Part shown: positions 1 through 8,323 of the stretch, piece after piece
How positions within the stretch are numbered: the stretch's first letter is position 1
Layout of the letters: the number at the start of each line of letters is the position of its first letter
Source of the DNA: Congregibacter sp.
Lineage (GTDB): Bacteria > Pseudomonadota > Gammaproteobacteria > Pseudomonadales > Halieaceae
Reading direction: 5' to 3'
Length of the DNA stretch: 21,339 bases
Assembly: GCA_013911345.1 (NCBI GenBank)
Contig: JACETJ010000006.1
Span: 1 to 21,339, forward strand
Made by a program: the position numbers and the translations under genes
The notes under the pieces: model-generated
Told to the model about the DNA's origin: nothing
Seen by the model: only the letters and a program-made list of their open reading frames with translations
The model's database searches: none

Positions 1-1066
1 TGTGCGCACTGTCCCCATCGATCAGAATCTCTGCCCCCATTCGCTTCATCTCATGAGCCTGCATGAGCCGATTTTCAAATATGGTCTCCGTAACACAGCA
101 AGTCCCCTCGGCAACCGCATTCATGGCGGTGAATTGAGCCTGCATATCAGTTGGAAACCCCGGGTAAGGCTCAGTAACAACATCGACTGCTCTAGGTCTG
201 TTGCCCTGCATATCGAGTGCTATCCAGTCATCACCCTCGGTCATGTTGGCCCCTGCTTCCTTGAGCTTATCGCGCACAACACCCAGAAGCTGGGGCGCGA
301 TGCCTTCTATTCTCACCTTGCCGCGCGTCGCGGCAGCCGCAACGAGATAAGTACCCACTTCAATTCGGTCAGGCATTACCTGCCATGCGGTGCCTTGCAG
401 TGAATCAACCCCCATCACCTCCAAAGTATCTGTCCCCTCACCCTCGATCGCGGCGCCCATGGCTTTGAGAAAGCGCACGAGATCAACGATCTCAGGTTCG
501 CGGGCCACATTCCTTAGGATCGTGCGTCCCCGCGCCAACGCCGCCGCCATCACGGCATTTTCGGTGCCCCCGACCGTCACGGTATCAAAGGTAAAGTCTG
601 CTCCAGACAGGCCCGACGGTGCGACAGCGACAATGTAGCCACCTTCTACCGTAACAGTGGCGCCCATCGCTTCAAGTGATCTGATGTGCAGGTCTACAGG
701 CCGGCTGCCGATCGAGCATCCGCCCGGAAAAGACACCTCGGCCTTGCCGTATCTCGCAAGCAGTGGCCCCAACACCAAAATAGATGCCCGCATGGTTTTG
801 ACCAGATCATAGGGCGCAGTCAGGTGCTCCACCGACTCAGCCTGCACCTCGACAACACCACCCTCCCCCCGCCTGACATTCACACCCAGGCTTGAGAGCA
901 GAGTCAGCATCGTGCTGACATCTCTCAGCACCGGCACTCGGCTCAGAGTGCAGGTTTCGTGGGTCAGCAGCGTTGCCGCGAGTATGGGCAGGGCGGCATT
1001 TTTCGAACCAGCGGCAGCTAGGACGCCTTCAAGGCGTCGGCCCCCTGAAATAATGAGACTGTCCAA
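1..1066 (-). CDS. murA: UDP-N-acetylglucosamine 1-carboxyvinyltransferase, 3'-truncated by window edge
   Basis: MurA catalyses the first committed step of peptidoglycan synthesis in the cytoplasm, transferring enolpyruvate from PEP to UDP-GlcNAc. The minus-strand reading frame is open for 355 codons and runs off the window; the family is about 420 residues, so roughly 65 C-terminal residues are missing. Near the N-terminus [10 protein letters not shown] carries the substrate-binding Lys-Asn pair. The catalytic loop [14 protein letters not shown] puts the nucleophilic Cys at residue 117 (codon at 716-718). [10 protein letters not shown], with the catalytic Asp, lies near the visible end. There is no ATG near the start. 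The start chosen is TTG at 1066, with GAGGAAGG six bases upstream. It begins 12 bases after the ibaG stop, so it is probably co-transcribed with mlaC and ibaG. Identity is certain; the TTG start is inferred from the ribosome binding site. Confidence 0.97.
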   Translation of the reverse strand, partial: MDSLIISGGRRLEGVLAAAGSKNAALPILAATLLTHETCTLSRVPVLRDVSTMLTLLSSLGVNVRRGEGGVVEVQAESVEHLTAPYDLVKTMRASILVLGPLLARYGKAEVSFPGGCSIGSRPVDLHIRSLEAMGATVTVEGGYIVAVAPSGLSGADFTFDTVTVGGTENAVMAAALARGRTILRNVAREPEIVDLVRFLKAMGAAIEGEGTDTLEVMGVDSLQGTAWQVMPDRIEVGTYLVAAAATRGKVRIEGIAPQLLGVVRDKLKEAGANMTEGDDWIALDMQGNRPRAVDVVTEPYPGFPTDMQAQFTAMNAVAEGTCCVTETIFENRLMQAHEMKRMGAEILIDGDSAH

Positions 1067-1078
1067 TGCCAGCCTTCC

Positions 1079-1297
1079 TCAAGGGGTCCGGGCACTGATT
1101 TGAACCGCGTGAAGTGTGCCGTCAGCAATGAGCGCAGAAAGCGGCTCGTAAACACGTTGCTGGCAAGCAACAGGTCTCAATCCCTCGAAATCGGCACTGA
1201 TCACCGTGATATCAACATGCCCTCCATCCAAGGCAACGGCAATCTCAGCGCCGGGGAAGGCCGCTTGCAGTAAACCGGTCAGTTCTTGCTCAGTCAC
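1079..1297 (-). CDS. ibaG: BolA-family protein IbaG/YrbA
   Basis: This 72-residue protein belongs to the BolA family. IbaG in E. coli partners with monothiol glutaredoxin (Grx4) in iron-sulfur handling and was described as acid-responsive. The diagnostic pattern is the C-terminal half: FEGLRPV, then QQRVYEPL, then HAVQI and TP, matching the IbaG layout (F-x-G, Q-x-VY-x-PL, IHAVxI-x-A-x-TP). A longer frame reaching 1366 exists, but its N-terminal part lies inside mlaC and has no family counterpart. I therefore take GTG at 1297 as the start, which gives VTEQEL and overlaps the mlaC stop by 8 bases. The position directly upstream of murA is the standard gammaproteobacterial arrangement, although mlaB, normally just before ibaG, is absent. 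Confidence 0.9.
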   Translation of the reverse strand: MTEQELTGLLQAAFPGAEIAVALDGGHVDITVISADFEGLRPVACQQRVYEPLSALIADGTLHAVQISARTP

Positions 1298-1988
1298 CTG
1301 ATATTGCCTCCGCCTGTTCAGCAATCGTTGCGTTCCATTGGCTGACCACCTGATCGAGATCACCATCTGCCTCCACCGCTAACGCGGCGAATTGGTTGCG
1401 ATATATCTCGCCCAGGTTAATGGTCTCGATGATCAGATTGCGCAGACGCCACGAGCCGTCTTTGTATTGCCCCATTTGGTAGCGAATGGTGTACACCCGC
1501 TCAGCTTCACCATAAACCAACTGGGTGACCGAGGCGACACGTGTGCTTTGAGGCGATGCCTCGACACCCTCCACTTCCATCCTGGCTCCACCGAAAGCAA
1601 GCAAGCCCTTGGCATAACTGCGAATCAGACCTTCCCGAAGGTTGATCGCGAAGTCGTCACGCTGACGCTTCAAATTAGCTCTACCCGCCTGATCCATGGA
1701 ACGGCCACGACTGTAATAGTCGCCCATCACCGCCGTGGCAAACCCCCGCCAATCGACCAGCTCCGACAGCGCGCTATCGATTTCCCGATAGTAGCGGTCT
1801 GGATCATCATCAAAGTAGGTATCGGCCTCAGCCACTACCTGCATCACCTGAGTGGTGACCTCGCTGATCACCTCTGCCGGCCCAAGATGACTCGGCGGAT
1901 GCTGCTCGGTCTCTGCTGCTGCAATACTCTGCATCAGCGCGAAAGCCACAGTGACGGCGGCTTGGAAACACCTCTTAGCGAAGAACAC
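1290..1988 (-). CDS. mlaC: Periplasmic phospholipid-binding protein MlaC (Ttg2D family)
   Basis: MlaC is the soluble periplasmic lipid carrier of the Mla pathway. It shuttles phospholipid between the outer-membrane MlaA-porin complex and the inner-membrane MlaFEDB ABC complex, preserving outer-membrane asymmetry. The 232-residue product has a basic N-terminus, a hydrophobic stretch and a likely signal-peptidase site around SIAAA-E (residue 25). The mature part looks like the family: DYYSRGRSM, LIRSYAKGLLAF, VYTIRYQM and DGSWRLRNLIIETINLGEIYRNQF, the last matching the usual W-x-(I/V)-x-D-(V/I)-x-(I/V)-(E/N)-G-x-S/N-L-x-x-x-Y-R-x-x-F block. The start is GTG at 1988, with AGAGGAG six to seven bases upstream. 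It sits divergently from yrbG with no mlaFED upstream, and directly against ibaG with no mlaB between, which is unusual. Family assignment is confident; whether it works in a standard Mla system is not known. Confidence 0.92.
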   Translation of the reverse strand: MFFAKRCFQAAVTVAFALMQSIAAAETEQHPPSHLGPAEVISEVTTQVMQVVAEADTYFDDDPDRYYREIDSALSELVDWRGFATAVMGDYYSRGRSMDQAGRANLKRQRDDFAINLREGLIRSYAKGLLAFGGARMEVEGVEASPQSTRVASVTQLVYGEAERVYTIRYQMGQYKDGSWRLRNLIIETINLGEIYRNQFAALAVEADGDLDQVVSQWNATIAEQAEAISGD

Positions 1989-2201
1989 GGCAAACTCCTC
2001 TTCACGCTTTCACTGAATCAAGTACAGCCACCCCTGCAAAGCGATTGGCAATGCCCGCCATAAAGGGGGGTGACTGGGGTAGACTACCTAGGGCGCTACA
2101 TTTGCTGGGTCTCGTCAAACCAAGCGCCCGGATGTGTACCATGATACCTGATCGGCGCGATGGTCACTCGCCCACCCGTCGGAAGAAATAAGGAAAATGC
2201 T
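1989..2201. promoter_or_regulatory. Divergent intergenic region between mlaC and yrbG
   Basis: These 213 bases must contain the promoters for the mlaC-ibaG-murA operon (leftward) and the yrbG-lpt operon (rightward). I can see both ribosome binding sites: GAGGAG before mlaC and TAAGGA at 2189-2194 before yrbG. In the middle, GGTAGACTACC at 2078-2088 is a perfect inverted repeat (5-base arms, 1-base centre) next to a run of G. No pair of -35/-10 boxes stands out on either strand, so I do not assign exact promoters. Confidence 0.5.
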
Positions 2202-3158
2202 GTGTTGTGGTATTCGCTAGCGATTGCAGCAGGTCTGATCGCTTTGGTGTGGAGTGCGGACCGTTTCGTGGACGGCGCCTCTGCGATTGCGAGCCGGGCC
2301 GGACTGACACCGATGCTGATCGGCCTGACCATTGTATCGGTGGGTACTTCTGCCCCCGAGATTCTGATTTCAATTATGTCTGCAGTCGCGGACTCAGGAG
2401 AGCTGGCGGTGGGCAACGCGCTAGGCTCTAACATTGCAAACGTCGGCCTGGTGTTGGGCGTCACACTGCTTTTTAGTGCCATCACTTTAGGTCGCAGTAC
2501 CACCTTCATCGATCTGCCGTTTTTGCTCCTGGCCGTTTTGCTGACCTGGGGACTGCTGTGGGATCTGGAACTGTCGAGCACAGACAGTTTGATATTACTC
2601 GGCACTTTGGGACTCTTTTTTGCGCGCATCGCGCACCACGCCAAAAAACCCGACATCAATAGCGAGACCCCAGAGGTTCCGACGCTGAGTCTGCCTGTGG
2701 CCTGGATATCGTTCCTCGGAGGCTTGGCGGTGCTGATTGCGTCATCGAGGATATTGGTATGGGCCTCGTCACAAATAGCCGCCGAATTGGGCGTATCAGA
2801 GCTCGTAATCGGTCTGACTATTGTTGCCGTGGGAACCAGCTTGCCTGAATTGGCTGCATCGGTCATGAGTGCAATGAAAGGCCATGCAGATATGGCTGTA
2901 GGAGCCATTCTAGGCTCCAACATGTTCAATATCCTTTTGGTGCTTGCCATTCCGGGCTTCTGGGGTGACCTGCAACTGGCTCCTGAGGTGATTAGCAGGG
3001 ATATGGTCGCGGTATTTCTCACATCTCTGGTTCTTGCTCTGGCGGCTATCTGGCGTTGGAATGGTGAGTCCGGCGCCGGCGTTTTGTGGAGAGGCACGGG
3101 AACGGTGCTGTTGTCGCTCTACATCGCTTATTACTGCTGGCTCTTCATGGCACCCTGA
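2202..3158 (+). CDS. yrbG: Inner-membrane calcium/sodium antiporter-family protein (YrbG-like)
   Basis: This is a member of the CaCA cation exchanger superfamily, an integral inner-membrane antiporter predicted to exchange Ca2+ for Na+ or H+; the physiological substrate of YrbG is not settled. The product is 318 residues with about ten hydrophobic segments in two homologous halves. Each half carries the alpha repeat signature: GTSAPE at residues 48-53 and GTSLPE at about 211-216. Each is followed by a partner motif, AVGNALGSNIANV and AVGAILGSNMFNI. I prefer GTG at 2202 because TAAGGA lies seven bases upstream and the protein then begins directly at the first membrane helix, as in the family. 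An in-frame ATG at 2160 would add 14 polar residues and lacks a ribosome binding site. As in E. coli, it heads the kdsD-lpt-rpoN operon. Confidence 0.9.
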   Translation: MLWYSLAIAAGLIALVWSADRFVDGASAIASRAGLTPMLIGLTIVSVGTSAPEILISIMSAVADSGELAVGNALGSNIANVGLVLGVTLLFSAITLGRSTTFIDLPFLLLAVLLTWGLLWDLELSSTDSLILLGTLGLFFARIAHHAKKPDINSETPEVPTLSLPVAWISFLGGLAVLIASSRILVWASSQIAAELGVSELVIGLTIVAVGTSLPELAASVMSAMKGHADMAVGAILGSNMFNILLVLAIPGFWGDLQLAPEVISRDMVAVFLTSLVLALAAIWRWNGESGAGVLWRGTGTVLLSLYIAYYCWLFMAP

Positions 3159-3181
3159 CTCCATACCTGATATCGCTGAAT

Positions 3182-4162
3182 ATGGCTGAGCACACTGATC
3201 ACTTTTTCATAGAATCTGCACAGAGAACCATCTCTCTGGAAAGCCAGGCCGTAGGCGCGCTCGGCGACAGTCTGGGCGCCTCATTCGCGGCGGCGTGCCG
3301 GGTATTACTGGGGGTAACAGGGCGAGTGGTGGTAACGGGCATGGGGAAAAGCGGCCACATCGCGGGCAAGATCGCCGCCACGCTGGCAAGCACTGGAACC
3401 CCTGCGTTCTTTGTTCATCCTGCTGAGGCGTCACATGGTGACATGGGCATGATTACCCCGAATGACTGCGTCATCGCCCTGTCTAACAGTGGCGGCACAC
3501 ACGAAATTCTGACCCTCCTGCCTCTCATCAAGCGATTGGATGTGCCGCTGATCAGCATGACAGGCGATAAAAACTCTGACCTTGCTCAAGCGTCAAATGT
3601 ACATCTGCTGGTAGCAGTCGAAACCGAGGCCTGCCCTTTGAATCTGGCGCCAACTTCCAGCACCACCGCGGCGCTGGTGATGGGCGACGCCTTGGCCATA
3701 GCGATCCTTGAGGCAAGAGGCTTCACTGCGGAAGAGTTCGCCTTTTCCCACCCCGGAGGGACCCTTGGCAAACGGTTGCTGCTTCGAGTTGCTGATGTGA
3801 TGCACCGAGCTGATGAGGTGCCGCTGGTCACACCCGATGCCACACTGGCCGAGGCGCTGTTCGAGATGACAAAGAAAGGGCTTGGCATGACCACCATCGC
3901 AGACAAGGATGGCAAGTTGCTGGGCGTTTTCACTGACGGAGATCTGCGGCGGGTAGTTGAAGACCAAGCAGACCTCAAAAACACCCCTCTCTCTGAGGTC
4001 ATGACACCTGGCGCGCGGGTGGTGAAGGAAGATTTATTGGCTGCTGAAGCAATGAGCATGATGGAACGACATCAGATCAGTACGCTGGTTATCGTTAATG
4101 AAACACATCACATAGAGGGTGTCGTGACACTACTGGCTCTCCTCAAAGCGGGCATCTCATGA
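3182..4162 (+). CDS. kdsD: D-arabinose 5-phosphate isomerase KdsD
   Basis: KdsD interconverts ribulose 5-phosphate and arabinose 5-phosphate, the entry step to KDO, the inner-core sugar of LPS. The 326-residue product has an N-terminal SIS sugar-isomerase domain (about 35-170) followed by two CBS domains (about 204-326). Key motifs are GMGKSG at 53-58, HPAEASHGD at 79-87 (containing active-site-region His residues), SNSGGT at 101-106 and HPGGTLGKRL at 190-199. The start at 3182 gives MAEHTDHFF and the normal length of about 328. An upstream in-frame extension to 3086 lies inside yrbG and is not supported. There is no strong ribosome binding site, and the gene begins 23 bases after the yrbG stop. 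The kdsC partner follows with a 4-base overlap. Confidence 0.96.
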   Translation: MAEHTDHFFIESAQRTISLESQAVGALGDSLGASFAAACRVLLGVTGRVVVTGMGKSGHIAGKIAATLASTGTPAFFVHPAEASHGDMGMITPNDCVIALSNSGGTHEILTLLPLIKRLDVPLISMTGDKNSDLAQASNVHLLVAVETEACPLNLAPTSSTTAALVMGDALAIAILEARGFTAEEFAFSHPGGTLGKRLLLRVADVMHRADEVPLVTPDATLAEALFEMTKKGLGMTTIADKDGKLLGVFTDGDLRRVVEDQADLKNTPLSEVMTPGARVVKEDLLAAEAMSMMERHQISTLVIVNETHHIEGVVTLLALLKAGIS

Positions 4163-4683
4163 CAGGCCGAGCTGCACAAAAAGCCGAGTCAGTGACGCTG
4201 GTTGTACTGGATGTCGATGGCGTGATGACCGATGGCAGGTTGGTGTACCGGGGTGCAGGAGAACCTGAAAGCAAGGCCTTTAACGTCAAGGACGGTCTGG
4301 GTATCAAGCTCTTGCAGCGGGGGGGTATTGAGGTCGCCATCATTACTGGCAGATCATCCGAGGCTGTGGAGCGACGTGCAACCGAATTGGGTATCTCCGC
4401 ACTGATTCAAGGTCGCGAAGATAAGGGGGCAGCGCTTGAGGAAATATTGGCGCTTCGGCAGCAAGCTGCGGCATCGGTCGCCTACATGGGAGATGATCTT
4501 CCTGATTTGGGCGCAATGCGTCTGGCTGGCCTCGCTACTTGTCCCAGTGACGCGGCTGATCTGATCAAAAATAATGCGGACTGGATAGCGCCTTTGCCAG
4601 GCGGCCATGGCGCAGTACGAGCGTTGTGTGACTTTATCTTGCAAGCTCAGGGGCAGCTCCAAGACCTGCAAAACACCTACTGA
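4159..4683 (+). CDS. kdsC: 3-deoxy-D-manno-octulosonate 8-phosphate phosphatase KdsC
   Basis: KdsC removes phosphate from KDO 8-phosphate to give free KDO for LPS inner-core assembly. It is a small HAD-superfamily enzyme of the C0 type without a cap, working as a tetramer. In the 174-residue product the HAD motifs are in order: DVDGVMTDG (motif I, catalytic Asp18 and Asp20), ITGRSS around 62-67 (motif II), Lys89 in REDKG (motif III) and GDDLPD at 111-116 (motif IV). Length fits the family. The ATG overlaps the kdsD stop in an ATGA arrangement, implying translational coupling. lptC begins one base into its stop codon. Confidence 0.97.
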   Translation: MTGRAAQKAESVTLVVLDVDGVMTDGRLVYRGAGEPESKAFNVKDGLGIKLLQRGGIEVAIITGRSSEAVERRATELGISALIQGREDKGAALEEILALRQQAAASVAYMGDDLPDLGAMRLAGLATCPSDAADLIKNNADWIAPLPGGHGAVRALCDFILQAQGQLQDLQNTY

Positions 4684-5222
4684 TGAGGACTCTGGTCATT
4701 TCAACTGGTGTCGTCGCTTTGGGAGTCGCGCTTTGGCAGATTCTTGCACCCGCGTCGAGCACAAGCCTGCCCGTGAACACTGCGGAAAAATCTGTTGTTG
4801 GCAGCTATCTAGTGGACGGAACCCGGACGCATTTCTCAGCGAGCGGCCCTGCATCAGATGTGCTGCAGATTGGCACAGCCACAAGGTGGCTTAACAGCGA
4901 CGAAACCTCCCTCAACGACATTCGCTACCGCGCGCACGGTGAAGATGATGCTCAGTGGGATATTGACGCCTCGGAAGGCATTTTCTTTGAGGCCACTAAT
5001 GAACTCGTATTGAAAAATGGAGTCACAGTGTTGGAGCGTAGCAGGGAGGCTGTCGTCAGCACGGAGGCCATGCGGCTTTATATGAACCAAAAGCGGGCTG
5101 TGGGGGAGCATGAGGTGGTGATGACAGGCCAAGGCAGCCGGACCACCGGCGCATCCTTTGAGCTGGACCTTCAAACCAACACCGCCACGCTAAAAGGTGA
5201 TGTCGTTACCGACTATGAATAA
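4683..5222 (+). CDS. lptC: LPS export component LptC
   Basis: LptC is the bitopic inner-membrane protein that receives LPS from LptB2FG and hands it to LptA in the periplasmic bridge. The 179-residue product has one N-terminal membrane helix (about residues 3-21, rich in Val, Leu and Ala) followed by a periplasmic beta-rich domain. Within it, DIRYRAHGEDDAQWDIDASEG, VLKNGVTVLER and a late block VMTGQGSRTTG resemble the beta-jellyroll repeats of LptC. The sequence is weakly conserved in this family, so much of the confidence comes from position between kdsC and lptA. The start ATG at 4683 shares one base with the kdsC stop. Confidence 0.93.
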   Translation: MRTLVISTGVVALGVALWQILAPASSTSLPVNTAEKSVVGSYLVDGTRTHFSASGPASDVLQIGTATRWLNSDETSLNDIRYRAHGEDDAQWDIDASEGIFFEATNELVLKNGVTVLERSREAVVSTEAMRLYMNQKRAVGEHEVVMTGQGSRTTGASFELDLQTNTATLKGDVVTDYE

Positions 5223-5745
5223 TCTCGGCCGCTTTTTTCAATGGTCTCTGCTGACCCTCTTTGTCGTGGCCTTACACGCCCATGGCCTCGACTCCGATCG
5301 AAATCAACCGATTCAGATTACCGCCGATGTCGCCGTTCGAGATGAAGGCAGAGGAGAGACTCGCTACGAGGGCAATGTCGTTCTGACTCAGGGCTCTTTG
5401 CGCATCTCTGCTGACACGCTTTCGATACGTCACGGCGCTGCAGAGGCGGACAAGATTGTCGCCACTGGACAGCCAGCTACCCTTGTTCAACAACCGACTG
5501 TCGACCAAGCACCCGTTGACGCTTCGGCTAAGCGTATTGAATACATCCGGTCCAGTGACCTTGTGCGCTTAATTGATGATGCGCGTATTGCTCAGGATGG
5601 TTCGACTCTGTCGGGCAACCAGATTGATTACCTTGTCACCCAGCGAACCGTCAGGGCTGCAGGGACCCCGGGTGCAGAGGGCGCGGACCGCGTAGAGGTT
5701 GTTATTCCGCCGGAGAACCTACGGAGTCGTCAACCAGATGAGTAG
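5215..5745 (+). CDS. lptA: LPS transport periplasmic protein LptA
   Basis: LptA polymerises into the periplasmic bridge carrying LPS from LptC to LptD. The product (176 residues from ATG at 5215) has a signal peptide ending near ALHAHG (about residue 24). An OstA/LptA beta-jellyroll domain follows: [38 protein letters not shown] and [10 protein letters not shown] are typical strands. Overlap with the lptC stop is 8 bases. The start is ambiguous: in-frame ATG at 5200 and GTG at 5197 also precede the same signal peptide, and AAAAGG sits just before them. I chose 5215 for a normal signal-peptide length. The gene is followed by lptB with an 8-base overlap. Confidence 0.94.
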   Translation: MNNLGRFFQWSLLTLFVVALHAHGLDSDRNQPIQITADVAVRDEGRGETRYEGNVVLTQGSLRISADTLSIRHGAAEADKIVATGQPATLVQQPTVDQAPVDASAKRIEYIRSSDLVRLIDDARIAQDGSTLSGNQIDYLVTQRTVRAAGTPGAEGADRVEVVIPPENLRSRQPDE

Positions 5746-6466
5746 CACCCTCAGTGCACACCATCTCGCCAAGGCTTACGGCGGTCGGCCAGTGGTTCGG
5801 GACGTTTCGCTGCAGGTGAGCGCAGGGGAAATTGTCGGCTTGCTGGGACCCAATGGAGCGGGCAAGACCACTTGTTTTTACATGATCGTGGGACTGGTCG
5901 AGGCAGATGCGGGAGATATCCAACTGGACGGTCAATCACTCATGGCGCTGCCCATGCATCGACGAGCCCGCGCGGGTATTGGATACCTGCCTCAAGAAGC
6001 ATCGATCTTCAGACAGCTGTCGGTAAGGGACAACCTGCTGGCCATTCTTGAAACACGCAAGGAACTCAACCGCAAAACTCGACAAGAAATGGCCCAAGCA
6101 CTGCTCGAGGAGTTCAATGTCGGCCATTTGGCTGATTCTTTGGGGCAGGCCCTGTCTGGAGGCGAACGGCGGCGAGTCGAGATCGCACGGGCGCTCGCAA
6201 CCGAGCCGACTGTTATCTTATTGGACGAGCCATTTGCAGGGGTTGACCCTATCTCCATATCGGACATCAAGGACATCATCACGCACCTGAAGGCACGGGA
6301 TATTGGCGTCCTGATCACCGATCATAATGTCAGAGAGACTCTGGATATTTGCGAGCGCGCATACATTGTTGGAGAGGGCCACGTCATCGCATCAGGCACT
6401 CCGCCGGAAGTACTGGCCAATGACAAGGTCCGCGAAACCTATCTTGGCGAACACTTTTCTCTCTAG
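5738..6466 (+). CDS. lptB: LPS export ATP-binding protein LptB
   Basis: LptB is the cytoplasmic ATPase dimer that powers extraction of LPS from the inner membrane with LptF and LptG (not in this window). The 242-residue product has every ABC element: Walker A GPNGAGKT at 37-44, Q-loop Gln86, signature LSGGE at 139-143, Walker B ILLDEP with catalytic Glu164, and switch His196. The start ATG at 5738 gives [10 protein letters not shown] and the family length of about 241. A longer frame to 5699 lies within lptA and is rejected. It overlaps lptA by 8 bases, which suggests coupled translation of LptA and LptB. Confidence 0.98.
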   Translation: MSSTLSAHHLAKAYGGRPVVRDVSLQVSAGEIVGLLGPNGAGKTTCFYMIVGLVEADAGDIQLDGQSLMALPMHRRARAGIGYLPQEASIFRQLSVRDNLLAILETRKELNRKTRQEMAQALLEEFNVGHLADSLGQALSGGERRRVEIARALATEPTVILLDEPFAGVDPISISDIKDIITHLKARDIGVLITDHNVRETLDICERAYIVGEGHVIASGTPPEVLANDKVRETYLGEHFSL

Positions 6467-6600
6467 ATCCCCAGAGATCGCCAAAAAAGAGCCCTAATTG
6501 AGCGATTCTCAGCTGACGCGCAAGCAATTTCCTTGCCAACTTGGTTGCAACGCTGTGGTGTGACGATAAACTGGTGAGCCAATGTGGCATCACCGGCGGT
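6467..6600 (+). other. Gap between lptB and rpoN
   Basis: This is the largest gap in the plus-strand operon, 134 bases. It begins with a short imperfect hairpin, TCTCT and AGAGA (5-base arms, 8-base loop), overlapping the lptB stop. No T run follows, so it is not a convincing terminator. An internal rpoN promoter would be expected here by comparison with other gammaproteobacteria, but I see no clear -35/-10 pair. Confidence 0.35.
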
Positions 6601-8001
6601 ATGAAACAGGCGCTACAGTTAAAACTCGGACAACAACTGGCTCTGACTCCGCAGTTGCAGCAGGCAATAAAACTGCTACAGCTCAGCACCGTTGACCTGC
6701 AGCAAACTATTGAAGAAACCCTAGAGTCGAATGCGCTACTCGAGCGGGAGAGCGACTCCTCAGATCAGGAAGATCTCGACTTTAGTGAAATAGCACCAGA
6801 TGAGGATGCCAGTGACGATCTGGCAGTAGATACAGTCTGGGAAGATGCCCTGCCCTCCTCGGCGCCACCGATCTCCAACACCCCGACCGACACGGATTTT
6901 TCCGAGCATGACTCGGAACAGGAGTCACTCAGAGACCATCTTCTGTGGCAGCTCAATTTGACTCGTTTTTCCGATACTGACCATTTCATTGCTCTCGCAT
7001 TGATCGACGCCATAGACACTGATGGTCGCCTGACGCAAACGCCGGAAGATATTCACACTGATCTGGATATGGAGCACATCGATCTCGACGAGGTGCTGGC
7101 GGTGTTGCACAGACTTCAGCACTTTGAACCACCGGGGCTTTTCGCTGCTGACCTTCGGGAGTGTCTGCTCATTCAGCTCAGACAGCTGTCATCGGACACA
7201 CCGTTTCGAGAAATAGCCGGAGCGCTTGTCAGCCGTCACCTTGCGCAGTTGCCGACAGCCCCCCCAAGACAGTTGGCTAAAAAGCTCCGTTCCAATGAAT
7301 CGGAACTGGACGGGGCAATTCAACTGATTCGTTCTCTCGATCCCACTCCCGGCGCTTCCATTGGAGGCGAGCAAACCGAATTCGTCACGCCCGATGTCTT
7401 TGTCCGACAGCAGGACGGAAGATGGCAAGTCGAACTCAATCCAGAAGTCGCGCCTAGACTGAGAGTTAACGATCATTATGTCGCCATGCTCAATGGTGGA
7501 TCAGCCGCAGATCGAGGGTACGTCAAAGAACAGCTGCAAGAGGCACGGTGGTTCATGAAGAGCCTGCAAAGCCGCAATGAAACCCTGCTCAAAGTTGCCA
7601 CTAAGATCATTGAGCATCAAAAGTCGTTCCTTGAATTGGGTGAGATTGGCATGAAGCCACTGGTATTGGCAGATATCGCCAAAGAAGTGGACTTACACGA
7701 GTCGACTGTCTCACGCGCTACCACTCGAAAATATTTGCATACCCCCAGAGGTACATTTGAACTCAAGTACTTTTTCTCAAGCCGAGTGACAGGAGAGCAA
7801 GGAGATGACATCGCCTCGACCGCAATCAAAGCCGCCATCCGACAGTTGGTCTCTGAGGAAAACCTTCGCAAACCGCTTAGTGACGCAAAATTATGCGCAC
7901 TACTGAAAGAACAGGGCATAGCGGTAGCGCGCAGAACCATCGCCAAATACAGGGATCAACTATCGATCCCGCCCTCGAATGAACGCAAACGTCTAAAATG
8001 A
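6601..8001 (+). CDS. rpoN: RNA polymerase sigma-54 factor
   Basis: RpoN directs RNA polymerase to -24/-12 promoters that need AAA+ activators; its targets include nitrogen, motility and envelope-stress genes. The 466-residue product starts with the activator-interacting region I (MKQALQLKLGQQLALTPQLQ, continuing to about 50). It then has a very acidic region II (about 50-110, rich in Asp, Glu and Ser), the core-binding domain, and the DNA-binding domain. The DNA-binding domain contains the helix-turn-helix block TVSRATTRKYLHTPRG and the RpoN box ARRTIAKYR at 443-451. ATG at 6601 matches the conserved family N-terminus; the in-frame upstream extension to 6541 is not homologous. There is only a weak GGCGG ribosome binding site. 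hpf follows 31 bases later, as in relatives. Confidence 0.98.
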   Translation: MKQALQLKLGQQLALTPQLQQAIKLLQLSTVDLQQTIEETLESNALLERESDSSDQEDLDFSEIAPDEDASDDLAVDTVWEDALPSSAPPISNTPTDTDFSEHDSEQESLRDHLLWQLNLTRFSDTDHFIALALIDAIDTDGRLTQTPEDIHTDLDMEHIDLDEVLAVLHRLQHFEPPGLFAADLRECLLIQLRQLSSDTPFREIAGALVSRHLAQLPTAPPRQLAKKLRSNESELDGAIQLIRSLDPTPGASIGGEQTEFVTPDVFVRQQDGRWQVELNPEVAPRLRVNDHYVAMLNGGSAADRGYVKEQLQEARWFMKSLQSRNETLLKVATKIIEHQKSFLELGEIGMKPLVLADIAKEVDLHESTVSRATTRKYLHTPRGTFELKYFFSSRVTGEQGDDIASTAIKAAIRQLVSEENLRKPLSDAKLCALLKEQGIAVARRTIAKYRDQLSIPPSNERKRLK

Positions 8002-8032
8002 TATTGAAAAATCGTCGACAAAGGAGTGCGGT

Positions 8033-8320
8033 ATGAATTTGACCATTAGCGGACACCACTTGGACGTGACCACCGCCATCAGACAACATGTTGAAGATAA
8101 GCTGGCGCCCATACAACGCCATGGTGACCACATCACGCGTATTGAAGTCACGCTGATTGTCGAGAAGCATCTCCATAAAGCAGAAGCGAATCTGCATGTT
8201 GCTGGCGCTGACTTATTTGCCTCATCAGAGTCTGACGACATGTACATCGCCATCGAAGCACTAGCCGATAAGCTTGATCGCCAGGTTATTAAGCACAAGG
8301 AAAAGCACCGAGGCCATTGA
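8033..8320 (+). CDS. hpf: Ribosome hibernation promoting factor, short form
   Basis: HPF binds the decoding region of the 30S subunit and, with RMF, promotes 100S dimers in stationary phase. The 95-residue product is the short gammaproteobacterial form: MNLTISGHHLDVT at the start, VEKHLHKAEANLHV and DDMYIAIEALADKLDRQVIKHK at the end, with the basic C-terminal helix that contacts rRNA. Length equals the E. coli protein. The ribosome binding site AAAGGAG lies seven bases before the ATG, one of the strongest in the window, consistent with high expression. Its place directly after rpoN is the conserved one. Confidence 0.97.
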   Translation: MNLTISGHHLDVTTAIRQHVEDKLAPIQRHGDHITRIEVTLIVEKHLHKAEANLHVAGADLFASSESDDMYIAIEALADKLDRQVIKHKEKHRGH

Positions 8321-8323
8321 TTG

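Noticed and set aside
1298..1366. N-terminal extension of ibaG
   Set aside because: This part lies entirely inside mlaC and does not resemble the BolA family; GTG at 1297 gives the family N-terminus.
1392..2063. A 223-codon plus-strand frame over mlaC
   Set aside because: Shadow of mlaC: His- and Cys-rich translation, no family match, wrong strand for the operon.
2096..3097. A 333-codon open frame on the minus strand across nearly all of yrbG
   Set aside because: It is antisense to a clear CaCA exchanger, its translation is rich in Ser, Thr, Ala and Pro without any recognisable domain, and it has no independent context. Its openness follows from the codon bias of the real gene.
3586..4059. 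A 157-codon minus-strand frame inside kdsD
   Set aside because: Low-complexity Ser/Ala/Val translation antisense to a confident gene; no support.
6450..6490. Terminator after lptB
   Set aside because: Only a 5-base stem with an 8-base loop and no following T run; insufficient for an intrinsic terminator.
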